This document shows positions 1 to 12,063 of a DNA stretch of 64,000 nt, piece by piece (position 1 is the stretch's first letter; every line of letters starts with the position of its first letter). The notes beneath the pieces are model-generated. The model did no database searches and was not told the DNA's origin. It was given only the letters and a program-made list of their open reading frames with translations. Both the position numbers and the translations under genes were made by a program. Source of the stretch: Nansenia antarctica (taxonomy: Eukaryota > Chordata > Actinopteri > Argentiniformes > Microstomatidae); NCBI GenBank assembly GCA_963989245.1, contig OZ022339.1, positions 35,790,507-35,854,506 on the forward strand. Reading direction: 5' to 3'.

Positions 1-840
1 CATCATCGACGGTGGCGGCGGCGGCCATCATCAAATGGAGCCCTGGCCTTGTCATCCTAGCCTGGCATTGTTTAGCGCATGTCATGCTCTGTTTGTCATG
101 GTCGCAGCGAACCCATCTGAGCCTGACTAAGGAAGGAGGCGGGGGTGGCGGGCAGGGGGAGGGGGGCGGAGAGGTGGGCTCGATGCATACTCTACGAACG
201 GTTTATGCACTGAGGTCACCGAGCTCTCTGTGTTCGCCGGTTTCACTCGCTCTTGAACGAAAGGCAGCGTAGCAACAACCCTTTCCAGGTTTGCCTGCCT
301 TGCCTTGCCTTGACTGGTAAGAATCTAAATGCCTGCCAATGTTCAACAACAACTTGATTCTTTGAGAGGGATAATAAAGCATTTAACTGATACGGTCAAA
401 TGTTTCATAAACAGGGGTCATGGACCCCCCCTCCCCTCCTTCAGCTTCAGACCGTTGATTAAGATTCAAGAGAGACACACTTGACAAAAGTCGAACCCAA
501 CATAACTCTACATAATAATCTCCTCGAAAAAAATACATCACATTTAATCAACGTCGAAACATGGCGTCTTGCTTTCTCCTATTGTGCTAACCTCTCTCTC
601 CTCTCCCTCTCCCTCTCTCTCTCTCTCTCCATATCCTCCATCCGTGAGTGTACTTGTTGCCTGAGGTCAGTTGGTCACAGAGCACACAGGCTTTTCTCAC
701 TTGGTCGCGGCGATGCAATGATGGGAGTGTACAAACAAGAGTATCAGGCAGGGATGACATCTAGCTGTTCATCCCCCCACCCTCTCCCTCCCTCCCTCCT
801 CTTAGTCGCCCTTCCCCCCCCCTTCCCACAGACATAGACA
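1..840. other. Non-coding, no gene seen
   Basis: Mixed sequence with a G-rich stretch near 135-175, a CT-rich stretch at 590-630 and C-runs near 770-830. The open frames here are short, low complexity and resemble nothing known. Confidence 0.5.
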
Positions 841-974
841 CACTGTATCTCTCTCACACATACTCACACACACGTTCTCTTTCTCTCTCTCTCTCTCTGT
901 CTTTCTCTCTGTCACTCTTACTCACACTCACACACACACACACACACACACACTAGTACACACACACACACACT
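841..974. repeat. Microsatellites (CT)n and (AC)n
   Basis: A (CT)n run at about 880-900 is followed by (AC)n at about 928-974, interrupted by CTAGT. Confidence 0.9.
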
Positions 975-1054
975 GTGGGAGTTTGCGTGCCCTGCGTGAC
1001 GTGGGTTACACAACCCCCCGCCCCCCACCCTGGGAATCCCAGGCCAGCTCATTA

Positions 1055-1305
1055 CCCTGCACCCCTGAGCCCTGCCCCCCCTGATCCCCCCGCACCCCTG
1101 AACGCATCCCTGAGCCCCCCCCCTGCACTCCTGAGCCTGCACCCCTGAGCCCCCACTGCACCCCTGAGTCCCCCACTGCACCCCTAAACACCCCCCCCGC
1201 AACCCTGAGCCCCCCCGAGCCCCCCCCACCTGCACCCCTGAGCGCACCCCTGAGCCCTCCCCCTGAGCCCCTGAGCCCGCACCCCTGAGCCCCCCCCCCA
1301 GCAAA
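1055..1305. repeat. C-rich minisatellite, unit about GCACCCCTGAGCCCCC
   Basis: About 15 degenerate copies of a 14-17 bp unit built on CACCCCTGAGC with variable C-runs. The opposite strand is G-rich. Overlapping Gly/Arg-rich minus-strand frames (918-1482) are translations of this repeat and not genes. Confidence 0.85.
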
Positions 1306-2029
1306 TGTAGAAGAGGAGGCCTCGTTAACAGACCCGCGGATGCACTCATTAGCATCAGCACCTTTCCTCGTTAGCCCCCCCGGATCAGCAGCATTCTCTC
1401 TCACCAACACTGTTCCCCCCCCCCTCATTCCTCTGCGCTTCTGACTGGAAGGTTTAGGATTAATGTCAGCTAATGGCCCCATGGGTCACAACTGTTGTTT
1501 CTGTCCAGATATTATGGGACTGATCTGTCCCTGATTTGTGTGAGAGTAAAAAAAAAAATTTGTGGTATTTGTTGACAAACCACCCAGCTCCCACCAACCC
1601 CCCCCCTCCTCCCTCACCCCCTCATATTGTGTCGTAGGGAGAGAAAAAACCCCAGTGATAGAATTCCCCTTGTTTGTGTGGCTAGTTTCAGGGATTAAAC
1701 CCTCCCATTTGTCACTCTCTTTCCGGTGGGGTTAATTTCCTACGTCTTGATATACAAGCTGAAAATAATGAGCTGAAATTATGATTTTTAAAATCTTTTT
1801 GTCTTTCTACCGCCGGTGGCCACGTACATACATATTCATCCCATCTGGTTTTACAGCTCCGAGGATCGCTGATGTGGGTTGTGTGTTTGGTAGTTTTTTC
1901 TTTCGCATTGCCATGAGCTTGTTGTTCAAGTCCTTAGCTGCCCTGTTTCTTAATGCCTCCCACTCCCCAAGATCAGACAGGATGTCTTTTAGTTTAGATG
2001 AGTATGTAACCTGGCAGAGGGTTCTTTCC
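1306..2029. other. Non-coding, no gene seen
   Basis: Ordinary intergenic sequence with short A- and C-runs. It ends at the first degenerate unit of the 31-bp minisatellite. I recognise nothing in the short open frames on both strands at 1781-2058. Confidence 0.4.
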
Positions 2030-4347
2030 ACTCTATGACTGCTGTATCTATGTAGCATCTATTCAGCGTGGTTTATCTTTTTTTTTAAGTTATTTTTTTC
2101 TGAGTGGGGCAGTCCCACTCATATTTAAAAAAAAATATTGGACAGACATGAAAGTAAGGAGAAGAAGGGAGAGAGGGCATGTCAGCAGGGCATGGGCCGG
2201 ATTCGAACCTATGCAGTCATATGTAGCACTGTAGACCACGGTGCTAGACCACTGGACCACCCCAGGCCACTGACTGTATCTATATAGCATCTATTCCACT
2301 GTGACTGTATCTATATAGCATCTATTCCACTGTGACTGTATCTATAAGCATCTATTCCACTGTGACTGTATCTATAAGCATCTATTCCACTGTGACTGTG
2401 TCTATAAGCATCTATTCCACTGTGACTGGTATCTATATAGCATCTATTCCACTGTGACTGGTATCTATATAGCATCTATTCCACTGTGACTGGTATCTAT
2501 ATAAGCATCTATTCCCCTCTGTGACTGGTATCTATATAGCATCTATTCCACTGTGACTGTATCTATAAGCATCTATTCCACTGTGACTGTATCTATAAGC
2601 ATCTATTCCACTGTGACTGGTATCTATAAGCATCTATTCCACTGTGACTGGTATCTATATAGCATCTATTCCACTGTGACTGGTATCTATATAAGCATCT
2701 ATTCCCCTCTGTGACTGGTATCTATATAGCATCTATTCCACTGTGACTGTATCTATATAGCATCTATTCCACTGTGACTGGTATCTATATAGCATCTATT
2801 CCACTGTGGCTGTATCTATAAGCATCTATTCCACTGTGACTGTATCTATAAGCATCTATTCCACTGTGACTGGTATCTATATAGCATCTATTCCACTGTG
2901 GCTGTATCTATATAGCATCTATTCCACTGTGACTGGTATCTATATAGCATCTATTCCACTGTGACTGGTATCTATATAGCATCTATTCCACTGTGACTGG
3001 TATCTATATAGCATCTATTCCACTGTGACTGTATCTATATAAGCATCTATTCCACTGTGGCTGTATCTATATAAGCATCTATTCCACTGTGACTGTATCT
3101 ATATAGCATCTATTCCACTGTGACTGGTATCTATATAGCATCTATTCCACTGTGACTGTATCTATATAGCATCTATTCCACTGTGACTGTATCTATATAA
3201 GCATCTATTCCACTGTGGCTGTATCTATATAGCATCTATTCCACTGTGACTGGTATCTATATAGCATCTATTCCACTGTGACTGGTATCTATATAAGCAT
3301 CTATTCCACTGTGACTGGTATCTATATAGCATCTATTCCACTGTGACTGTATCTATAAGCATCTATTCCACTGTGACTGTATCTATAAGCATCTATTCCA
3401 CTGTGACTGGTATCTATATAGCATCTATTCCACTGTGACTGGTATCTATATAAGCATCTATTCCACTGTGACTGTATCTATATAGCATCTATTCCACTGT
3501 GACTGTATCTATATAGCATCTATTCCACTGTGACTGTATCTATATAGCATCTATTCCACTGTGACTGTATCTATATAAGCATCTATTCCACTGTGACTGT
3601 ATCTATATAGCATCTATTCCACTGTGGCTGTATCTATATAAGCATCTATTCCACTGTGACTGGTATCTATATAGCATCTATTCCACTGTGACTGGTATCT
3701 ATATAGCATCTATTCCACTGTGACTGGTATCTATATAGCATCTATTCCACTGTGACTGGTATCTATATAGCATCTATTCCACTGTGACTGTATCTATATA
3801 AGCATCTATTCCACTGTGGCTGTATCTATATAGCATCTATTCCACTGTGACTGGTATCTATATAGCATCTATTCCACTGTGGCTGTGTCTATATAGCATC
3901 TATTCCACTGTGACTGGTATCTATATAGCATCTATTCCACTGTGACTGTATCTATATAGCATCTATTCCACTGTGACTGTATCTATATAGCATCTATTCC
4001 ACTGTGACTGGTATCTATATAAGCATCTATTCCACTGTGACTGGTATCTATATAAGCATCTATTCCACTGTGACTGGTATCTATAAGCATCTATTCCACT
4101 GTGACTGGTATCTATATAAGCATCTATTCCACTGTGACTGTATCTATATAGCATCTATTCCACTGTGACTGTATCTATATAGCATCTATTCCACTGTGAC
4201 TGTATCTATATAGCATCTATTCCACTGTGACTGTATCTATATAAGCATCTATTCCACTGTGACTGTATCTATATAGCATCTATTCCACTGTGACTGTATC
4301 TATATAGCATCTATTCCACTGTGACTGTATCTATAAGCATCTATTCG
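2030..4347. repeat. Large minisatellite, about 31-bp unit, roughly 65 copies
   Basis: The unit is CTGTATCTATATAGCATC followed by TATTCCACTGTGA. Variants differ in TATATAG/TATATAAG/TATAAG, in GTG-ACTG versus ACTGG, and in GACT versus GGCT, giving unit lengths of about 29-33 bp. Copies run almost unbroken from 2269 to 4347. One isolated, more diverged unit lies at 2030-2062, separated from the array by a SINE. The unit length shifts frame, so only short frames arise (such as 3963-4154, minus strand), and they are not genes. Confidence 0.95.
2095..2268 (-). mobile_element. tRNA-derived SINE (family B) inserted at the edge of the minisatellite
   Basis: On the minus strand it begins GGCCTGGGGTGGTCCAG, carries a B-box-like GGTTCGAATCC (seen as GGATTCGAACC on +) and ends with the tail AATATGAGTGGGACTGCCCC. 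The tail matches the copy at 5287-5468. Confidence 0.75.
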
Positions 4348-4457
4348 GCGGTGGTTTAAGGAAATGGTTGCAGATGGTCAGTCGTTGTGTGTCACTGAAG
4401 GAGGGTAGTAGTATGAGGGTCTGGAGGATGTCTGATTAGTCGGTGTGGGATCTACAC

Positions 4458-4458
4458 A

Positions 4459-4496
<38 letters not shown>
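4458..4496. repeat. (TAA)n microsatellite
   Basis: About 12 tandem AAT/TAA triplets, next to a SINE. Confidence 0.9.
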
Positions 4497-4697
4497 TCGG
4501 GGGGTTTTAAATATGTTTTTAGGGAATTTCCGCCTTTATTGGGATAGAGACAGTAGAGATTGACAGGAAAGATGGGTGAGAGAGAGAGAGGAGGGATGAC
4601 ATGCAGGATAGGTCGATGGCCCAGAATCGAACCAGGGACCAATGCGATGATGCAGTATGCGCATCAGTGCATTAGTTCTACGCCACTAAACACACCC
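4497..4697 (-). mobile_element. tRNA-derived SINE (family B), diverged copy
   Basis: It shares the core GATGGGTGAGAGAGAG...GGATGACATGCAGGAT and a B-box-like element (AATCGAACC on +) with the copy at 5287-5468. It is more diverged in the tail. Confidence 0.7.
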
Positions 4698-5271
4698 TCA
4701 AGTTGTTTCTCTCCTTACTTCTGATGAACGTGGTGTGAGTGGCCTGCCTCTCTGTCCCTCTGCATGGCCTCAGTGTCGACGTGCTCTGGTGTCTAGCATG
4801 TAGCCAGTGGTGTGTAGCCTGTCCTTTTGCATGCTGTCAGACGGTCTATTTTTGCAGACTTCACCTACAACCCCCCCCCCCCTTTTTCCCTCCCCAGGAT
4901 CCTGACATCCTCTTCTTCCGTGGTTTCAGCTAAGACAGGAGGGCGATGTCTACCTACCTGGCTCTTACCCCCTAAGTGTTTTTCCCTGTTGGTTGCATAT
5001 TGTCAGATCATCAAGTGTCATATTTTTTATTTTATTTCCTTTGAAATGTCTCTGTTTCATCAGGGTAGACAGTTTTACCTCCTTCCAAAAAAGAAAGATG
5101 TGTTTTTTTCTTTACGAACTGGCCTCAGAATCCATCAGCGTAGCTAGGCTACACCCTAATTTTTTTAAGGAACTTGTAGTTCCATTTTGATAACCCACCC
5201 TGGTCCATACGTCTCTCCCCTGCCGGGACTCAACATCACATAACATCATTCCAAACAACGGTCTGTTGTGT
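4698..5271. other. Non-coding, no gene seen
   Basis: Mixed sequence with a C-run near 4868-4882. Open frames on both strands are short and overlap one another without resemblance to known proteins. Confidence 0.4.
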
Positions 5272-5483
5272 CCTTTTAGGATTTCTTTTTGTGGGCAGTC
5301 CCACTCATATTTTTCTTTTTTATTGACAGATACAGTATAGATTATGACAGGAAGGATGGGTGAGAGAGAGAGGAGGGATGACATGCAGGATATGTCCCCG
5401 GCTGGAATCGAATCGGGGACCCTGCGGTACATGGTCAGCGCTTAATCCACTACGCCACCTAAGCGCCCCCTTTTAGGATTTCT
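5272..5483 (-). mobile_element. tRNA-derived SINE (family B) with 15-bp target site duplication
   Basis: The SINE body (5287-5468) lies between perfect direct repeats CCTTTTAGGATTTCT at 5272-5286 and 5469-5483, the hallmark of retroposition. On the minus strand the head reads GGCGCTTAGGTGGCGTAGTG, with an A-box-like part, then a B-box-like GATTCGATTCC. The tail ends AATATGAGTGGGACTGCCCAC. It is the best-preserved copy of the family in the window. Confidence 0.88.
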
Positions 5484-6235
5484 GATGGGATTTGAGATCG
5501 GCCTACCTAGTGTGCAGCCTCTGTACTAAAGAAAACATTGACGATGTCGATAATGGCATCGGTAATGGCATCAAATGGAGCTGCACAATTGTCAGGGATT
5601 GTCTGCCCATATCTCAGGTCAGGATACATATGACCCAGTGTCAGTACTGTTCTTTTATTATTGTCTCCACTGTGTCTTGTGTATGATTGAAGCACACTTC
5701 ACGCAAGGCCACAACATCCTAACTGTCCAAAGACCCTCCAGGCAAGACCCCAGCTGTCACGTATGTTTGACGACTGCTCAAGTGGGGGCTTTCCTAATAG
5801 ATATAGATGGATGGATATACTGTATCTGTTGCCTTGTTGTAGAGCGTTTTCGTGGTTCATGGTCAAGAAAGGAACTGTGTGTGGGTTAATTCCATATAGC
5901 ACGGCCACACAAGACTGTACAATAGGTAGTAAAAAAGTGTTTCTATGGTGCTTATCGAAGAGGTTTGCTAACTGCCATTCAAGCTGATCCTCGGTGTTAA
6001 CAGGGACCTTTTAACAGATGTGATATCTGTTCCTATGACCACAACCTATAGGTTATAGCACTTACAAACTCCTTTTCCCTCTTAAAGATGTAGCTTACTG
6101 TATTTTTCACAAGTGTGCTTTCAATTAATGTTCAGGTTTTGATTGACGAATTACAATAAACAATGGTTCCCCTGTTCCCCAGAGTATACAAATAAAGACT
6201 TATGCAAGCAGATAACACTTCCTCCTCTGTCTTCT
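5484..6235. other. Non-coding, no gene seen
   Basis: Unique-looking sequence with several short overlapping open frames on both strands (5492-5987). None shows a motif, signal or splice context that I can support. Confidence 0.4.
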
Positions 6236-6527
6236 GTGGTGTGGTACGCATGCTAACATGCTACGTGTCGTTGGTGGTGTGGTACCCAAGCTAACATGCT
6301 ACGTGTCGTTGGTGGTGTGATGCCCATGCTAACATGCTACGTGTCGTTGGTGGTGTGATGCCCATGCTAACATGCTACGTGTCGTTGGTGGTGTGATGCC
6401 CAAGCTAACATGCTACGTGTCGTTGGTGGTGTGATGCCCATGCTAACATGCTACGTGTCGTTGGTGGTGTGGTGCTAACATGCTATGTGTCGTTGGTGGT
6501 GTGATGCTAACATGCTACGTGTTGTTG
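6236..6527. repeat. Minisatellite, about 38-bp unit, 7-8 copies
   Basis: The unit is built on GGTGTGATGCCCATGCTAAC then ATGCTACGTGTCGTTGGT. The last two copies lack the GCCCA part and are shorter. The first copies read GTGTGGTAC in place of GTGTGATGC. Confidence 0.9.
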
Positions 6528-6595
6528 GTACTGAGCTGAGGAAAGGTGACCTTTCACCTTTCAAGTGTGAAGTCAAGTGTCCTCATTTTGGACAC

Positions 6596-6668
6596 ACACA
6601 CACAAACAAACCCCCCCACACACACCCCAACACACATACACACACACCCCAACACACACACACACACA
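6596..6668. repeat. (AC)n-rich microsatellite
   Basis: CA-rich stretch interrupted by CCCC and AAAC. Confidence 0.8.
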
Positions 6669-7373
6669 ACCATTTCACGTCGTTATGGACTTGTACTGTG
6701 GCGCTTATGAGCCATAAAGACTCCACCTCATTGGATGAGATCAATTATAACTGTCTGAACAGACCTTGAGGTTCTGCTAGGAAAACCCAACCCAGCACCT
6801 TTAGCTGTCTCCTCTCATACTGTATGTGTGACCTCAAAATGGTGACCGTGAATCTGGTGCAGTGTAGTGTTTGGGTTCACTATTCTTATACCCCCACATA
6901 GCGATTGGGTGACAACCCCATTAGCCCCGAGGTTAGTGGGTCAGTGTTGTTGTTGGGGTGGGTGGTCGTCGTTGTTGAACATAAAGCAGTTTTCTACCAC
7001 TTCCCCCTGCAGTGTGCTCAGGAGAACAGCTTACAGCAGATAGCTCCATGAGCCCTGCAGTTTTCTATACACATGTAGCCAACCCCCCCCCCCCCCCCCC
7101 TCCAGTTCCTTCGCTAGGGTAATTGGTTAAGCTGCTTTTCTGATGTCCCCTTCATTAAACGGGACACACACACACACAGTGTTTACAGAGAGAAAACTAC
7201 ATTTCAGGGACAGGTGTGTAGGAGAAAAGACATTTTTCGAGCCCCCGAGGATGTGGGTTCAAAAGCCACAGTGATAGAGAACAAAAGTGCCTGAAGATGG
7301 TTAAGATGGGCATTCAGCCCCCCTGTGGTGGCGGGGGGGGGGGGGCTACGCCATCCTCCATGAGTTAGACCCG
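6669..7373. other. Non-coding, no gene seen
   Basis: Mixed sequence with C- and G-runs near 7083-7100 and 7328-7347, and a short (CA)n near 7165-7179. Confidence 0.4.
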
Positions 7374-7540
7374 CCTGGGAGGGAGGGAGAGAGGGAGGCA
7401 GGGAGGAAGGGGGGGGAGGAAGGGTGGAGGGAGGGATGGGTGGAGGGAGGGATGGGACGGAGGAAGGGAGGGGGGAGGGAGGGAGGAAGGGGGGAGGCAG
7501 GGGGGGAGAGGGAGGGAGGGAGGGGCGGAGGAAGGGAGTG
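7374..7540. repeat. GGGA/GGA-rich purine tract
   Basis: An almost pure purine tract of GGGA and GGAA groups on +, with many runs of three or more G. It could form a quadruplex or triplex. The open frames over it (Pro/Leu/Ser-rich on minus, Gly/Arg/Glu-rich on plus) are repeat translations. Confidence 0.9.
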
Positions 7541-9800
7541 CCCTAATGAATTTGTTTTGATTGAACATTTTGACTTTGAATTGGAACCTAATCAAAGTGA
7601 GGGAGGGATGTTAATGAGATGGAGGAGAGGTGAGTGAGAGAGGTGAAAAGCCTGAAGTTTCAAGGACAGGGATATTCACGTTCACATTCACCCAAACTGA
7701 CATGAAGGTAGTCAGTGACAAAAGAAAACAGGGATATATTTTTGTTGTTGTTATATATTATGACACATTGAAGTTGTAGTCTATTACACAGGGATGTTTT
7801 TTTTCCAATCTCTGCTTCATTTTTCATTCCCTGTCAAGTGAAAAATATCTGTAGACATGTTGAACGTTTCAAGGCTGGAAATCTCATGTCAGTTTTGTCC
7901 GTCATCTTGAATGGTATAGTGTCTTATACACAGAATCCGCTATTCTGTACCCTGTATAAAAGAAATACATTTTAATCAAAATTAGCCTTGACGTGTTATA
8001 GACGGGTCTTTCTTTGTGAGCTTGTCATAATGAAAGACAATTTGAGTAATTTGAAAATGTGTCTGTGCTTAAAAAACCTTCACAAGTCATCTGTGTGGGA
8101 AAACGAGCTATTTCTCTTTTCCCTTCGGCAGGTTCTGAACAATAACTTTGTTCACAAAGTATTTTGAATTAAGTTGTGTTTTGTGCCTTGTGTCTTTGTG
8201 TCTTGTCCAGAGCTTCAGGAGCGGTTCCTTTTTTAATGCAGTTTGATGATAAGGCTGACTGATTGAATAGGTTCACCTGGGAAGATTTAATGAAAAGTTA
8301 GTGAGTGATGTGTAGACTACATTTCGATCATTTAATATTTACGATTGAAAATTATTTTAAAATAAATTTAAAAAGCTATAACAATACTAACATTTTAACA
8401 TAATATACATTTTTAAATGTAATACTGTTAGGTTTGTAAGGCAACTTATTTTCGCATTCACTCACAGCTTTAGGAAAGTCTTTCGTATAAACATATAACA
8501 TGTTTGATTCCCAAGGCCTACTCCGGCGCATTGCTTCAATAACACAACCAGCAAACAGCGACGTATAATCAAAGCTTTCGGGAAAAATAACATGTCTTTT
8601 GTCTGTGTAGGTGCAATATGTTTTAATTTCTAATAGGCCTTCGTTTGAAATTGCTTACATCATGTGGATGTTTTTATAAAATATTAGCAAGTCATTTAAA
8701 ATGTGAAATCTTCCTTCAATGCTTGTTTTACTTCACTAATCATGCCTTTAAGGTAGGCTATTGCAATCCAATTAATCAATAGTATTAAATCTTGTAGGCC
8801 AACGGAATTCACGTTTATTGGAAGATAATTAGTTTATTGTTATTATTATTATTATTATTATTTTTATGTATTTATAATTACATTTTTCAGTGCACCTGCA
8901 ACCCCTTCGAACAAAGCTGATTTCAGTTGGGAAAAAAACACATTCCATGTCAAATAAACACATCTAAAAACGAATCCAAAACATAAAAAAAATCTGAAGG
9001 GGAAGTTGTGTCGAACATAATTACTCTCCATACTAGTTTAGCGAACTAGCCTACATTTTCAGTTGTATTAGTCTATGCTGCCAATGTGAGGGGATAGGGG
9101 ACCACTGCTCTTGTTAAGGTTCATTCATGGTTTCCAGAGCGTGGCAGACTCGAGTATCCTCACATTGTCCATCAAGAAACTAGGAAGAAAACAGTGTCCT
9201 GGGTGGTCCAGCTCATTAATACCCTCCGGTGCTTGATTTAAGGCTCCCGGTTCAACCGCTGCCAATTAACGTGAAAACAGACAAAAACAGAATTGCCAGG
9301 ATGGAGGAAGCTAGGTTAAATATTTCCCCCCGTTCCGTACGAAATAATCTGAATAAAACATAGGCCTAACCTCGACTATTTAAGGTAAGAATCATAATTT
9401 GTTATTGCCAATATCCTCAAACCAACAGGGTTTAATGATTACACACCAGAAACACGAGGCTCAGCCGACTAGACACGGTACTTTGGAAATACTGTTTCAA
9501 AAACGTTGTTATACTTTTCAAAACGACATAGACCAGTGAAAAACCATTGTAGCCATTGTCTTATGCAATCATCCCTTTGAGATTGCATTGTACAACTGGC
9601 CATGAAATCGTTTTACAGTGCGTCAATTCATTGTTGACATTCATTGTTGTATTAAATAAGGATGGTCTAGAATAGGTCCTTCTATCCAAGTGGATGTATG
9701 TGTGTATATATTTCTGTAGATATAAACAACATGTATTTGATACGTTGCATATGGTTTGTTGCATTGGTTGATACGTGGTTATCTTGTCTTTTTCTTATCT
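7541..9800. other. Low-repeat AT-rich region, no gene seen
   Basis: About 2.2 kb of AT-rich sequence without recognised transposons or large satellites (only a short TTA run near 8835-8860). It is one of the few low-repeat blocks in the first 35 kb, so it may hold conserved non-coding elements. That is inference only. Confidence 0.35.
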
Positions 9801-9810
9801 GTGTGTGGGT

Positions 9811-9812
9811 GC

Positions 9813-9910
<98 letters not shown>

Positions 9911-10015
9911 GCGTGTGCGTGTGCGTGTGTGTGTGTGTGCGTGTGTGTGCGTGCGTGCGTGTGTGCGCGCGCGCATGTGTGTGGGTGTGTGTGTGTATGT
10001 GCGCGCGCGTGCGCT
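9811..10015. repeat. (GT)n microsatellite with GC-alternating end
   Basis: About 100 bp of near-pure GT, then GTGCGT and GCGCGCGC interruptions to 10015. Alternating purine-pyrimidine of this kind can adopt Z-DNA. Valine-cysteine and histidine-threonine frames over it are artefacts. Confidence 0.95.
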
Positions 10016-10410
10016 CGATTTCCGTCTATTTAATTGTCAAAATGAAAAATGGTCAAATGATTGGAGTTATCTCATATTATACAGCGACCAATTTCCCTCC
10101 TCATTAATAGTGACGACTTCTAAAAATCAGTTGATCACGTCTGTCATAACTGAGACGCATCCAGTCAAAGTTAAAGACCAATGTCATTATTTTAGAGGTG
10201 TGTGTGGTATTGGTCCTAATAAGGCAGTTAAAAACCCGATGCGTATAGGCTCGTCTTAATTGGGATGGTCATGGTCAGGCCTAATCCATAGATCGACGCC
10301 ACTAATATTAGCATGCATGTTCACGTCTAGGCCTCCAGTACTGACTTGAATTAAAAGGGGGTGGGCCTCCGTTTTTTCCCTGTAAACACCGTTGTGAAGG
10401 GAGATGACGA

Positions 10411-10795
10411 GATTATGACGAGATTAAATTCAGAATAGATTTCAAGATCCTTCTGCTTCTTTATAAAGCTCTCACTTTAGGCACAGCACCAGAATATCTG
10501 AAAGACCATTTGCTAGCATATCAGCCCAATAGAGCTTTCATCTTTTCTCTATACCACAGAAGAGATTTGGTGAGGCTGCATTCTCGTTTTATGCACCCAG
10601 ATTGTGAAATGCACTGCCAGTTCTCATTAGGGATGCAACCTCAGCAAATATGTTCAAGTCAAGACTAAAAACCCATCTTTTTAATATTGCCTTTAAATAA
10701 CTAAATGATTAAATGATGATTATATAATGATTGGAGCACTTTGAGCTGCAACGTTTGCAGGACAGGTGCTATACTAATAAAGGTTATTATTGCCT
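10411..10795 (+). mobile_element. LINE 3' fragment (C-terminal ORF remnant and 3' UTR)
   Basis: In one frame it reads RIDFKILLL-YKALTLGTAPEY and later FKSRLKTHLFNIAF, the typical end of fish non-LTR ORFs. A short 3' UTR follows, ending near AATAAAGGTTATTATTG. The reading frame is broken and the element is heavily 5' truncated. The clade is not certain. Confidence 0.6.
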
Positions 10796-10799
10796 TGAA

Positions 10800-11590
10800 T
10801 CGTTACCATCCACGGTTCTGTGTTGATCGTAAGGGTGCAGGCAACTCTAAGGTAACTCTAAGGCCTACAGTTAAATGTGAGTTGTAGGCTTGCAAACAAG
10901 TTGCCTCAGCCGTCTTTTAATCTGACCCTTAGTTTGATCACTAAAGCTTATCAAGGATAAGTTGAGAGACAACCATATCGAATATTGTTTGTTCACTCCA
11001 TCTGATTTTTTATTAAGCTTGGCATGGTTAATATGGTATGTCATTTGACTCAGCCTTGTCCTTTTCTCTCTTTGTTAAGTTTTGAGTGTTTCAGTTGATG
11101 AACCAAAATGTATTAGAGATTATAACATGTAGAGAGAGAGAGAGATCATCAAATGGAGGGCATTTTGTTCAACCAAAGTACATTTCTGTTAAGGTCGTGC
11201 ACTTTTGCATGGCACCCCTGTGACCTTGTCAAAAGCAATCACCATGGTAATACACACGCTATAGTTTTTTCCCTCTCTGTTTCAGACATAATCTCTTTAA
11301 TTGGTGTCAGGGTTGGGGTCTCCGTGCTGAAAGAAAGTTCCAGAAACACCCACACACACACACAGACAGATGGACGGACGGACGGACGGACACTCTCACT
11401 TGTTGCCACTTTTTAAAAAACGAATAAATTGGGGTAACCGTGTCACTCTGGTGGAACTCGTTAACCTAGTTAGGTTGTCACCGCGAGCCCCTCCGACCCT
11501 TCAAGTGTGACTAAACCCTTACACCGAGACCACTCACACCTGACCCCGCGCGCTATCAACTCTCTCTCTGTGTGAAAACCTGTTGAACTA
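10800..11590. other. Non-coding, no gene seen
   Basis: AT-rich sequence with short (AG)n near 11131-11145 and a CAGA/GGAC short repeat near 11350-11392. Confidence 0.4.
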
Positions 11591-11754
11591 CTGTGGTGTT
11601 GTATAGTGATTATGGAGGATCAGAGAGAGAGAGAAGGTGTTTGGTTCAGTCCCCGTCGCAGGTGTATAGCCCTCCCCCTGAGAAAGTCTCACCAGCAAAA
11701 ATGTTCACTTGTATAATATATATTCAATGTGAGGAGAGTTACACTCAAGAGAAG

Positions 11755-12063
11755 TCCTGTATTGAACAGTTTCTTCCCCAAAGCCATAGCCCTCCTCAAT
11801 AACTCCTGATCATTGCACCTTGCACTTTACATGTTCTTCAAGTGAGTTCACTAAGTTGTACAGTATATTCATCCACTCGTATTGGTACTGTATATACTGT
11901 GTGTCTTAAGTAGTGTTGTGTTGTCGTCTGTCGTCCGTTGTTGTATGTACGGTAGCTTGTTCAGCATGGAGAATACCAAGTCAGGTTCCGAGTGCACTGC
12001 ACATGACGAATAAAGTTGAATTTAATTGAATTGAATTGAATTGAATTGAATTGAATTGAATTG
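11755..12063 (+). mobile_element. LINE 3' end with (TTGAA)n tail
   Basis: The stretch TTTCTTCCCCAAAGCCATAG...CTCAATAACTCCTGA reads FFPKAIALLNNS, a common C-terminus of Rex1/L2-like fish LINEs. A 3' UTR follows, ending GACGAATAAAGTTGAATTTAATTGAATTG. The tandem (TTGAA)n tail at 12025-12063 is the element's own 3' terminal repeat. Confidence 0.7.

Noticed and set aside
2269..4347. Regularly spaced repeats that might suggest a CRISPR array
   Set aside because: Units are directly tandem with no unique spacers, and the DNA is vertebrate.
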